Below, piece after piece: positions 1 through 8,299 of a stretch of DNA of 22,701 nucleotides (its first letter is position 1; each line of letters opens with the position of its first letter). Origin of the DNA: Saccoglossus kowalevskii (Eukaryota > Hemichordata > Enteropneusta > Harrimaniidae); contig NW_003106597.1 of assembly GCF_000003605.2 (NCBI RefSeq), forward strand, positions 333,161-355,861, written 5' to 3'. The position numbers were made by a program, and so were the translations under genes. Under the pieces are notes generated by a model. That model was given only the letters and a program-made list of their open reading frames with translations, was not told the origin of the DNA and made no database searches.

Positions 1-2412
1 TTATCAAAAAACAAACAAAACAGAGCAGAATTTTCGCAATGAATAAAATAGCTATATATATTTAATGAACATTAACAGTCAGAAAAAGTTTCAAAACATG
101 AATAAAGATATTCTCATGGCAGTGAAGTTAACACCGATTGTCGCTCTGTGTCATGTTCAACATGGGTCCCATGCAACGGATTGCTTACTTGATATTCCAA
201 CACATTTTATGTGATGATGGTTTACTTATAAAAAGACAAATGCACTTTGAATTACTGATATTGTAGGTTATTTTCTTTTCTTGATTTTAGGTTTAGTTTG
301 AAACCTATACCTCACAGATTTTTTAATTATATTTTGCCATTTCAGGTACCAGTTAAATGAGCCACATGGTAGAATGGGGATTATTTGTTTTCTGTTTGTT
401 TATTCAAACCTATGTTTAATGTAAAAATTTGAGTAAAAAAATAAATTACTCAATGCTATTAGCAATGCACATTTCACAAGAAATCTGAACAAAACTTACA
501 CAAGGTACCTACATTAAAGAATTAAAGATATTATCACAAAATGAACAAATGTGAGAGAGAACCATCCAAGGTACCTATATGTTCAATATTAAAGAAATCA
601 GACCTGCAGTTTTCAACAAGTCGTAAAATTACAAAATTATTTATCAAAATTAGAAAATTAAAGATATTATCACAAATGAACAAATCAAAGAGAGATCTAC
701 CAAGGTATATATATATACAAAGTAGAAAAGCGTTAAGGCTTGCAGTTTTCAAGAAAAAGTTAGTGCTGACGGCAGATGCCAATGAAAAATCAGTCATATT
801 GGTTAGCTCAACAAGTTGAGAGTGGATGAAGACATCAGAAATGACTCATCATGTTATATAGGGGTCACACCACTAATTGAATTTCCATAAACGACAATCT
901 TAACATATGACGAGATTGCTATATGGAAATGATGAAGAAAGTTGAAAACATGGTTCAAAAATGGGAAATAAACATGCCAATAAACAACCATATGAAAAAA
1001 ACTAACATGTTGGCCAGCTCAAACTCTTGCAAATCTCAGGTAAACAAGACACACCTACTGTATTTGGATTGCACCAAGAGAAATCACTGGGAAAACACCA
1101 AGATTAGAACATCCAAATACACACAGAATAAACCCACAGGTACTCAGTCGCTAAGTAGTAAACAGAAGACCACATGTTGGTCTCGTGTTTTACCCAGGTG
1201 ATTACGCTCTCAAACAGGGAGCACCTGAGAAAAGAAATATTTACGAGCAGCCATTGGTTGATTAGTGGCATGAGAAATAAGAAGGTTTAATAAAGTTCTT
1301 GTTGATCTTATATATGATGGAATATCATTAGACGAGTAATTTCCCATGCAAAAAAAATCCCCAAAATTTAAACCCTCAGTTATTTATCAAAATTTACCAC
1401 TTCGTGGCACCCTATACCCAGACAATTAGTTGTAGAAATTGGCAACATACACACTCAGCATAACACAAAATTAGATGGTAGGCAATGAATATAAGCCTGA
1501 TTATTAGATGCAGTACTGTAAAGTATAACGTTCTCATTCACCACAAACAAGTACAACCCAATGGTTGGCATAATTAGTAATTTAATTAATTAATTTATAG
1601 AAATAATACATAAAATTATGATAATTAAAGGTAGTTTATCACTATACCGGTAATTATATAACTATAAAAAAAAAACAATTCTACTGAATCAAAAGTCTCA
1701 ATTCATCAGCTCATTATTTCTCCAATTACTTAAAAACAAAAAAACAATTCCACAGTATCTGCATTTAGGCCGGAGACACGTGACTGACAATCTTGGATAT
1801 ACCAAAACACAACAGTTGGTTTGATTTACCATGGCCACACATGGAATTTGCTCAACATAATACGCTTAATCAAATCTTATGTGAAAAAGATGGGATTAAT
1901 TGGCTAACTATTCACAAAAATTCTGAGAAAAGAGCAATACCCTAATTGTGAAATTGAATGAGTTGTAATACTTGGCTAATATACTGACAGTATGCAAATC
2001 TCTTGACAGTGACAAGATACACAACACAATTTTGAGAATTTATTTGGGAGTTTGACCTCATTAAACTTTGAATAGGGTACATTAAAAATGACCACACTAC
2101 AAATTGTTAAGATTGTCTACCATAATGTGAAAATAAGACAAAAAACCCATAAAATGGGGTTAAGCATTTTTCTCAGAATTCCTAGAGCCATTGAAATTAG
2201 TGGTGACATGAATAATTCATTGTTGAATGAATGACATTTTTGAACCAGTTTAATAAAAACATTTATATTTACAGACCACAGCCCAACCTAAATCAAATTA
2301 ATATATTATAATATTAGGGCAAAAAATATACCGAATTACAAATTTTCAAAGTCTTTAACCAAGATATAAGAGATTGACAGAAATAGGTTGTGATGAACAG
2401 CTTCACAGCACA
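1..2412. other. Intergenic stretch, no supported gene
   Basis: AT-rich DNA with stops in every frame at short intervals. Open frames of about 92 codons at 541-819 and 923-1201 (plus) have lysine- and asparagine-rich compositions typical of AT-rich noncoding DNA and no recognisable domain. The right part should include the 3' untranslated region of the minus-strand gene that ends at 2413. An AATAAA on the minus strand (plus TTTATT at 2039-2044) is a possible polyadenylation signal about 370 bases past its stop codon. That assignment is inference. Confidence 0.5.
521..757. repeat. Diverged tandem duplication, spacing about 136 bp
   Basis: Two direct copies begin near 522 and 658. Each starts with TTAAAGATATTATCACAAA, then ATGAACAAAT, then AGAGAGA, then CCAAGGTA, and later TTGCAGTTTTCAA or CTGCAGTTTTCAA. 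The copies differ by substitutions and small indels, so the duplication is old. The 92-codon open frame across it (541-819) is not supported as a gene. Confidence 0.65.
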
Positions 2413-2507
2413 TCATCGAACATGCCTCACAGTAAAACCATGCTGACCGGGAATAAAATCTACAAGTTCTCCAGTCACTGCTGGTAAGTCATCTATATGA
2501 GGAAAAT
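2413..2507 (-). CDS. Unrecognised gene, terminal coding exon
   Basis: The acceptor is TTATTCCTAG. Two bases complete the codon from exon 6, then thirty codons end in FIPGQHGFTVRHVR and a TGA. The residues look constrained rather than random. Confidence 0.66.
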
Positions 2508-5500
2508 CTAGGAATAAGCAAAACATACAAATCAGGATATAATTAAAATATGATTTAAGACAAGGAGCATTATTAATAGACTACATGTACATTTCTGGAG
2601 TGTCAGATATTACACTACCAAACACATCATTTTCTGTTCAATGCAAGATCTTGTATTATCGGTATGTGTGATTTGACAAAGGAGAAAGTAATTTAAGAGT
2701 ATTTTCACGCTTGATGATTTTGAAAAAGTAAGGGCATCTCAATAGAATTTTCCTCTCACAATGATTGACATTTCGACATAGAGCTATAAAAAAAGCAATA
2801 ATTATGCAAGATCTTGCAGTGAACAGAAAATCTGAACCACAATTGAACCAAAGCTTTTCATTTTCAACATTTTTCATTGTAGCAAACCAAACATTTTCCT
2901 GCCATGCAAAGTGATGTGATAGATATTTTGAGAACGATTTTTAGTGATTATTGTAAGCTGACTCAAACAAAACGGCTCAAACAATAATAGCATATGATAC
3001 TGAAATCTGCAAGTCATCTATTGTAACTAACTTTTATTTAAATTACATCGACGAGCAATAATTACAAAAAAATAAAAACAAAATGCTCTGTTTCTGCATG
3101 ATGTATAGATTTAAAGCTTGTTTTAAGTTATTCATGCATTATATGGGAGTATGTATGTCATGACGCTATAAAACACAACTAGTCTCCATGCTTGTGTGGA
3201 AAATCATTCTTATGCAAGAAAAACATTCTTTGATTGAACATTTCTATGGCATTGTGGTATTGGTACATTGCTCTAAACTGTAGTAGTCATATGATAAATG
3301 CATAATAATTGATGACTATGTCTTTATTTTTTGGCCAGTATGTTATGTTGGACCTCAAATATTTTGTTTACAACTTTCTAACATGGCTTGATCGTTCCCA
3401 CCAGACTGCATGATGCCCATGATAAATCAATAATAACAATTATAATTGATATTTGAAACACTAATACTAGAAATAAAATAGTATCAACGAAGAGATCAAT
3501 ACTGAAATAAAAATATTATCGACAAAAGTTGCCCCGGATACACTTGATTACAGCTTAGCTGGAAACCCATTATAAAGTGACAATATCCCATTTAAAGGTT
3601 TGACATCACTTGCATCACATGACCTCAAAAAACCTGTATACAATATAGGTCGCTTGAGATTCTAAAGAAAAGTCCATTCAACTAATTATATCCTTATTCC
3701 ATTCTAGGGTCAGGCAGCTTCTTGTTATATTCGGAGGCTCACTTAGCCTTAGTGCTTCAATTTCAACTTGTCAAGATCTCCTTTGCCCAGAAAGATCAGT
3801 GTTGCCACTGACAGTAGTTTCTTAGGGTGGCCCATGTCCAATCAATTTTAATTTTGTTGTTTTTTAGTTGCCATAGTGTTAGATGTAATTTCATATGCAG
3901 TCTTTTCCTACTTTTATTAAGCCTTTCAGTTAATTTGTTGTTTTCTTAATAAATGTTTACAATACAAAGTCCACATTGAAATGTTTACCAATGGTTATTA
4001 TAATCTTGGAAGAAATATGACTACCCTTACTCTGTTTAGTAGCATTGCGACTTTCAAGGCACTTTACACATTCACTTGAATGCCTGTAAAAAAACAAAGA
4101 TGGCGATACAGTAATCTAATGTAATGATACTGATTTAGCCATTGCTTACTGTGGTAGCTATGTTGCAATTCTTCCATGCAGTCGTGAATGGCTTACACAA
4201 AGGTGTGTTGGTTATTTTCATGAACAACTCACCATCAACGTCTGGTTACCAACTTTTGAAATTGGTAGCGCACTTAGACTTATAATAATAATAGTAAATC
4301 CTTTATATGTATCTGGTCAAGTCAATGTAAAGGTACATGAGGCTGACAGGATAGGGGTTAAAGTAGCCCTGTACATCATCTACATATCATCTGTGTTTAT
4401 TACAATATTGTTTATGCAAAGTATGAACTAGTTGGTGAATAACTTTAATATGAATATTCATGACTAGATTGTTTGCTTTAGAAGGAAAAAAAACATTTGA
4501 GGCGCATACAATGTAGTTCAAAATGATGCGTGCGGAAACGAGAAACAGATATGTTTTTTCTCAGCTTAATAATAATTTTTCTCTGATTTGTTCTTTATTG
4601 GCTAAACAAATTTCAAGTGTAACTTTTATTGAAACAGCAGGAACACAAATTCTTTTCATACTATACCTTTTGTGAGTGCTTGATCTATCTGGCTCATTGT
4701 CAGTTCCTTCTGTTTTGTTATCTTCTGTTGGAATATCTTGTTGCTTCTCCCACTCAAATCCACCTTGCATTCGAGTCACTGGGTGGGAATATGGATTATT
4801 TAGTAGGCAATGCAGAGAGGGATTATTTTTTTTCCTATACTGGTATGTGTTAACCAAACTCAAATTCATTGTTTGTGCAATAGTGAGATGACTTTTAGAA
4901 ATAGAAATTCTATGGCTTATTTTAATAATAACAGTAATAATAATAGCTGTAATAGCAGTAATTATTCGCTGTGTTTAATTTATGTCATTTTTTAAATATT
5001 TTTTGTTAACACTGTAATGGCATTAGATATTGATTGGATTTTAATTTTACTATTTTGCGAAGACGAGAATTTTGCTAAATCCGATCTAAGTGAACATGTT
5101 ATACTAGAATAAAAATGGTAAACTGTTTATAGTTTAAAACCCAGTAAATTGACTCAGATTAGTGAAATAGAAAAGAAAAAATATTCTTTTACAGTACCAG
5201 TATATTAATTTTTCCTGATTTGACGAAGACGACATGATATTTGTAACGCCATTGTAATTTCACTGCTGCAAAATCTTGAGCTCTTAGCTTATTTTACAGT
5301 ATTTTTAATTAAGTAGGCTTACATTCATACATCTCAGCAGGTGGTAGAAAATATTTTCCAAGAACAACATCATTCAGAGACTTTTCTCTGCAGCAAGCAT
5401 CTATATAACTGGCATGAAAAACTGCTATGGCATTATCTGAATAAAGAGTGGAGCTAAATATCCTGAAAAAAAAAAAAAAAAAAAAAAATAACAACTACTA

Positions 5501-6533
5501 TTATCAACTCATTGAACCTTCGGTATTTTCCCCAGGCATTTTAATTTTTTTCTCATCATTATTTTGAGGATTGCATCGTAAGTGGTGTGATATGTGATAA
5601 AGATCTCACGAAAATTGAAGAAAAGTAATTTGAATTGTGAGATGATCACAAAATATGTTACATGATCGATCACGGCAAGATATAACAAACTTTGAACATC
5701 GCAACTAGCTAGGTTTTTTATGTTTTGCGTACAACACTTTCAACAAAATGTTGCCAACAATACAAATTTACAGCAAGTGTTATATTAAACATTATTTCCG
5801 TATCGTAGGAAATTTCATTCTTATCTTCTTATCGGAGTTCGTTTTCACTTTGACTGTCAAACCAATATTCCTAGACTAGTTTTCATAAGGGATGCAGGGG
5901 TGGTAAAAATTTAGTGGGAACACTATTGGGAACATAACTGGATCTATCCCATATGCAAATATATGAGATTAGTTAAATCTTAGCCCGTACTTGGTGTAGT
6001 GTGAATACTACCATTGATAGTGTTATAGCAGTTTTCATGATCAGTGTCACCCAATGTAAACATACCATTGTGTATCTTCTGCCATGGAATCTTCACTAAA
6101 TAGAAATTTAGCTGTGTTTCTATCGGCAAAAATCCCACCTTCTTGCACTAAAAAAAATCATGAAAAATGTACATTCTGATAACAGAAATATGAAAATGAT
6201 CAAGCTGCAATTGTTATTTTTTTAACTTAAAAAATAATTGCACTTACATTTCTTCAATGTTGCCTGCAACTAAAAGGCAAATTTGGCACTTCGGGAGTCA
6301 CTGGTGATTAGAAGTTCAGCACTGTGACAGGATTGTGAGTCAAACCATGGAGGTAGAAAAGAGAAGGAGTGAGGACGCTATTGTTTCCGCTGGTTTCATG
6401 ATGCTTTGGATTTGTTTACTCACATACACAATGTAATTAGTTTGCAAACACGCTGTACAATGTCACAGTTAATCAGCTTACGTGTTTCGGCTGTATTCGG
6501 AAGCTTCATGAAGATTCTCAACGCACTGCGCAT
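2413..6533 (-). CDS. Seven-exon gene, about 220 aa, product not recognised
   Basis: The predicted coding sequence joins, in minus-strand order, 6533-6482, 6147-6066, 5462-5323, 5265-5193, 4834-4667, 4083-4031 and 2507-2413. All boundaries are GT-AG and every junction phase matches without a stop, which is strong evidence for a real gene. The product starts MRSALRIFMKLPNTAET, which is basic and could be an organelle-targeting or simply a short N-terminus. A well-ordered part follows (FLFSEDSMAEDTQWIFSS, YSDNAIAVFHASYIDACC, GKYFLPPAEMYE, then the strand-like HVVFVKSGKINILVL). Next comes a polar, acidic linker rich in E, D, K, T and N, a short CVKC segment, and the C-terminus GELVDFIPGQHGFTVRHVR. 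I see no signal peptide and no clear membrane helix. I do not recognise the family. In vertebrates the head-to-head neighbour of TTC37 is the sulfatase ARSK; this protein is too short and lacks a sulfatase motif. An additional small exon in the 1.5 kb last intron cannot be excluded. Confidence 0.72.
2508..4030 (-). other. Last intron of the unrecognised gene
   Basis: 1.5 kb of AT-rich DNA. It holds the inverted repeat at 2630-2830 and, near 3700-3970, a less AT-rich patch followed by AATAAA on the plus strand (near 3950). That patch resembles the 3' end of an old interspersed element, but I cannot name it. No further exon with fitting phase was convincing. Confidence 0.5.
2630..2830. repeat. 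Inverted repeat with 30-bp arms
   Basis: The arms at 2630-2659 and 2801-2830 both contain TTTTCTGTTCA and TGCAAGATCTTG in opposite orientation with two or three mismatches. The spacer is about 140 bp. It could be a worn fold-back element or an inverted duplication. No flanking target duplication was seen. Confidence 0.65.
4031..4083 (-). CDS. Unrecognised gene, coding exon 6
   Basis: Small exon of 53 bases with an excellent acceptor (TTTTTTTACAG) and donor (GTAAGG). It encodes HSSECVKCLESRNATKQ. The phases on both sides fit exons 5 and 7. Confidence 0.66.
4084..4666 (-). other. Intron between exons 5 and 6 of the unrecognised gene
   Basis: AT-rich intronic DNA. An open stretch near 4141-4260 on the minus strand ending at a GTAAGC was considered as an extra exon, but its acceptor is poor and exons 5 and 6 already join in phase. 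Confidence 0.5.
4667..4834 (-). CDS. Unrecognised gene, coding exon 5
   Basis: Fifty-five full codons. The first half includes NNPYSHPVTRMQGGFEWEKQ; the second half is a hydrophilic linker (DIPTEDNKTEGTDNEPDRSS) likely to be disordered. The donor is GTATAG. The leftover AG plus G of exon 6 makes AGG (Arg). Confidence 0.65.
5193..5265 (-). CDS. Unrecognised gene, coding exon 4
   Basis: The acceptor is TTTTGCAG. The exon encodes VKLQWRYKYHVVFVKSGK and then INILV, with two bases left over at donor GTAAAAG. A nearby GTACTG donor (exon end at 5198), paired with an alternative acceptor of exon 5 (CCAG, five bases upstream), also keeps frame. The exact ends of exons 4 and 5 are therefore uncertain by a few bases. 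Without this exon, joining exon 3 to exon 5 would make an immediate stop, which is why it is required. Confidence 0.62.
5323..5462 (-). CDS. Unrecognised gene, coding exon 3
   Basis: This is the longest well-ordered exon (46 full codons, IFSSTLYSDNAIAVFHASY through PPAEMYE). The donor GTAAGC is strong. The acceptor CAG|G directly follows a 23-base T run on the minus strand. Confidence 0.78.
5466..5488 (-). promoter_or_regulatory. Homopolymer polypyrimidine tract of exon 3 acceptor
   Basis: There are 23 consecutive A on the plus strand, which is T23 on the minus strand, ending three bases before CAG|G of exon 3. It serves as the polypyrimidine tract of this 3' splice site. It is also a mononucleotide run expected to vary in length between individuals. 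Confidence 0.75.
5489..6065 (-). other. Intron between exons 2 and 3 of the unrecognised gene
   Basis: AT-rich intronic sequence with no coding or repeat signal that I can support. A further short intron (6148-6481) separates exons 1 and 2 and contains the left arm of the 6344/6741 inverted repeat. Confidence 0.5.
6066..6147 (-). CDS. Unrecognised gene, coding exon 2
   Basis: The acceptor is a T-rich tract ending in TAG and the donor is GTATG. The exon encodes QEGGIFADRNTAKFLF and then SEDSMAEDTQ. The leftover TG plus G of exon 3 makes TGG (Trp), a phase match. Confidence 0.72.
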
Positions 6534-6773
6534 GCCCAAACAGATAACAATAATACAGAATGCAGTGACGTACGCTAAGTGACTGATGTTTAACGGAATT
6601 TATTTTTTTCAGTTCTACTCTCGTTTTCTTGTGTAAATAAGCGGCTATCATCATGTAGATAAAATGACTTCTAAACAAAAACAATAAGTGGCTTAACCAG
6701 AGCGAAGACAAAGGATGTTTATAAGATTAACATGGGCTTAAATAGCGTCCTCACTCCTCTTTTCTTCCATGGT
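6344..6773. repeat. Inverted repeat pair flanking the first coding exon
   Basis: Arms 6344-6382 (plus) and 6741-6773 (read on minus) share ACCATGG, an AAAAGAGAAGGAGT-like tract and GAGGACGCTATT, with a few indels. Both arms contain an ATG in a strong context (ACCATGG) and both read in frame as an ME..EKRSEDAI-type peptide. The plus copy continues as a 29-codon frame (6347-6436). The pair encloses coding exon 1 and the probable promoter of the minus-strand gene. Confidence 0.65.
6482..6533 (-). CDS. Unrecognised gene, coding exon 1
   Basis: Seventeen codons plus one base, ending at donor GTAAGC. The first ATG after an in-frame TAA gives MRSALRIFM. A second in-frame ATG eight codons on is an alternative start. 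The leftover C plus TG of the next exon makes CTG (Leu). Confidence 0.6.
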
Positions 6774-6787
6774 CATGTGGACAAGGC

Positions 6788-6795
6788 GATCCAAG
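6788..6795. repeat. Left target-site duplication GATCCAAG
   Basis: This exact 8-bp sequence directly precedes the left terminus (CACAGGCGCTCG) of the large transposon and is repeated at 11399-11406 beyond its right terminus. Confidence 0.8.
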
Positions 6796-6843
6796 CACAG
6801 GCGCTCGTAACGTTTCTTGGATAATAAAAAATGACCTAAAGTA

Positions 6844-6939
6844 GGGTCGTTAGTCAGTCGCCGGTACATTCGTCTGCCACTCATATAATAACATAACATG
6901 AGTGGTAGGCGAATGCACAGGCGACTGACTACTTTAGTA
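6844..6939. repeat. 96-bp fold-back within the left TIR
   Basis: The arms 6851-6884 and 6898-6931 are 34 bp each with four mismatches (TAGTCAGTCGCC .. CCACTCAT), and the loop is 13 bp. The right TIR lacks this block: there AAAGTA runs straight into TGGGG. The right arm ends CTACTTTAG, the reverse complement of flanking element sequence, which suggests templated inverted duplication rather than, or as well as, a miniature transposon. Only AGTA is shared at both borders. Confidence 0.75.
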
Positions 6940-6984
6940 TGGGGTGAGAATACCGCCAAAATTAGCTTGGTGTCATTATTTGAA

Positions 6985-7250
6985 CATTGTTTAGTTGTTT
7001 GGTCTTTATTTGGAAACTTGTTTGGTTATTATTTGGTCATTATTCGGTTATTTGGTCTTTATTTAAACATTATTTTGCACTTATTGTGTTATTACTGCAG
7101 CATCATATTGCTATTGTTTCATTATTCCAACTTCATTTCTTAATTATTTCATTATTGTGTAATTGCTACAATATTATTTTGTCATTGTTTCACAATGTTA
7201 CAATTGTGTCGTTATTTAGACATTATCTTGACATTCAATTGTTATAAGAT
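6985..7250. repeat. AT-rich subterminal repeats of the left TIR
   Basis: Degenerate 8-10 bp motifs of the type TTATTTGG, TCATTATT and ACATTATT follow one another. The same array in reverse complement is at 11045-11320. Such subterminal arrays are typical transposase-binding regions. The leucine- and phenylalanine-rich open frames over both arrays are by-products of the repeats. Confidence 0.6.
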
Positions 7251-7253
7251 TCT

Positions 7254-7335
7254 TGATATTCGGTTCGCTTAACTTGCGATGACCTCGACATTCGGTTCGC
7301 TCTACTTGCGATTACCTCAACATTCGATTACCTGA
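7254..7335. repeat. 31-bp direct repeats in the left TIR
   Basis: The units GATATTCGGTTCGCTTAACT, GACATTCGGTTCGCTCTACT and AACATTCGATTACC follow each other at about 31-bp spacing, each with TTGCGAT.ACCTC between. The mirrored set in the right TIR is at about 10955-11042. Confidence 0.7.
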
Positions 7336-7801
7336 CCTACATTAGCTGACCCCGCTATACATGTAGTATTCAATCCATAGTCCCGGGCCGCCTCCGATAA
7401 AGCATTGCTCAAGATGGCAATGCGGCCTTTGTAAAAGTTAGCGGGAATTTCTAAATAATGGTCGTTTCGCCAACATCCAGGGAACTAACTGAGGTTGTCA
7501 GAGCCTGTTGATTAGAGAATATTACTTCTCTAAATGCGATGACTGAAGTGAGGGGGAATTATTACCCAATTGATCGTGACACGGTCAATAACCGGCCTTT
7601 CAGCGGACTTGGTAGTGCCATCACGGTTCTTTTTTTTTAGTAAAAGTTGAACCATGTATCATTCTGATTCTCATTCCCCGGCCTCTCTTATCTCATGTAC
7701 TTATTGACAGACATATTCCTGTTATGGGCGTGATTTGTTTTACGTTCACTCCGTTATTGTCAAGATGCCAATATATGTACGGCTGATTTGTAGCGCGCCA
7801 T

Positions 7802-7979
7802 TCATTTCATGGCGCTACGAAATCGGATGTCTTCGTTGGTAACAACTGCATTGGCAATGAATTTGTGGGTTTCATTGCCAATATCAATCACGTCAGTGTC
7901 ACGACAGTTTTTCGCAGCCATGCCTCGCATCTGCAATAATCATAATTATGCTGTCTTCGAGGTTTTCGTAAATGTCGAC
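7802..7979 (-). pseudogene. Transposase-like relic, segment with DARHG motif
   Basis: Two overlapping minus-strand frames read as one protein broken by a frameshift. The first (7979-7899) gives DIYENLEDSIIMIIADARHG and then ends at a stop. The second (7930-7802) gives KNCRDTDVIDIGNETHK followed by FIANAVVTNEDIRF, then a stop. The composition is clearly protein-like. A [DE]xRHG..KN..DTDV..IG..[ST]H arrangement recalls uncharacterised transposon proteins of aquatic animals, but I recall this only loosely and name no family. It is the segment farthest along the element's coding strand. Confidence 0.5.
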
Positions 7980-8081
7980 TTCCGATCGCAAAGCAGTTTC
8001 ACAGTTTCAATTTTGTTTTGATTCGATTGCTGTGAATGTCTCCTCCGTCAAATTCCCCCATATATTACTGGCCAAAGTAGC

Positions 8082-8294
8082 TTATTCCGACAGATGACAA
8101 AACCCAATTCTGTAGTTGACTAGTAATTTGCTATTTAGTAGACTGGGAGCTGAATTCCATCGAAACGTGTGCCCCGGTTGCAACGGGTTTTCATCAGTTG
8201 CGCCACGAACTAAATAAACTGGGTTGCAGTTGTAACTGTGAAATTTCGCTTGCTGCACAAGGTTCTCGATAGATGACACTGTGGTTATAAACAT
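8082..8294 (-). pseudogene. Transposase-like relic, middle segment
   Basis: A 70-codon minus-strand frame reading LVQQAKFHSYNCNPVYLVRG, then ATDENPLQPGHTFRWNSAPS, then LLVNYRIGFCHLSE and a stop. It lies on the same strand as the DARHG segment and just upstream of it in reading direction. The next bases stay coding-like only after a stop (ASNIWGNLTEETFTAIESKQ). I interpret it as part of the same broken gene. Confidence 0.45.
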
Positions 8295-8299
8295 TTGCT

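Larger units (their letters stand above)
6796..7508 (+). repeat. Left terminal inverted repeat of the large transposon
   Basis: It matches the reverse complement of 10786-11398 over its whole length, apart from a 96-bp fold-back insertion at 6844-6939. The order is terminus, AACGTTTCTTGGATAATAA, a run of AT-rich subterminal repeats (TTATTTGGTCATTATT-like), two and a half GC-richer 31-bp repeats (ATTCGGTTCGC..TTGCGA..ACCTC), then a stretch that includes a start codon at 7459 for an MVVSPTSRELTEVVRAC frame. Differences from the right copy are mostly transitions. Confidence 0.85.

Noticed and set aside
541-1201. Two 92-codon plus-strand frames
   Set aside because: Composition follows AT content; one spans a tandem duplication. 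No domain, splice or promoter context.
3700-3850. Minus-strand frame starting MGHPKKLLSVATLIFLGKGD
   Set aside because: It is short (about 28 codons) and ends at a stop, with no splice context. It more likely belongs to an old interspersed element.
4629-4995. Plus-strand frames of 61-74 codons
   Set aside because: They lie opposite the minus-strand exon 5, whose phase-matched splicing gives a better explanation.
6844-6939. Seven-base target duplication for the fold-back in the left TIR
   Set aside because: TAAAGTA and TTTAGTA differ at two bases. Only AGTA is shared, so a transposition origin is not shown.
6898-7247. Leucine- and phenylalanine-rich frames resembling membrane proteins, also at 10949-11305 minus
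   Set aside because: Both come from the same AT-rich subterminal repeats of the transposon TIRs. They show no conserved start, stop or domain.
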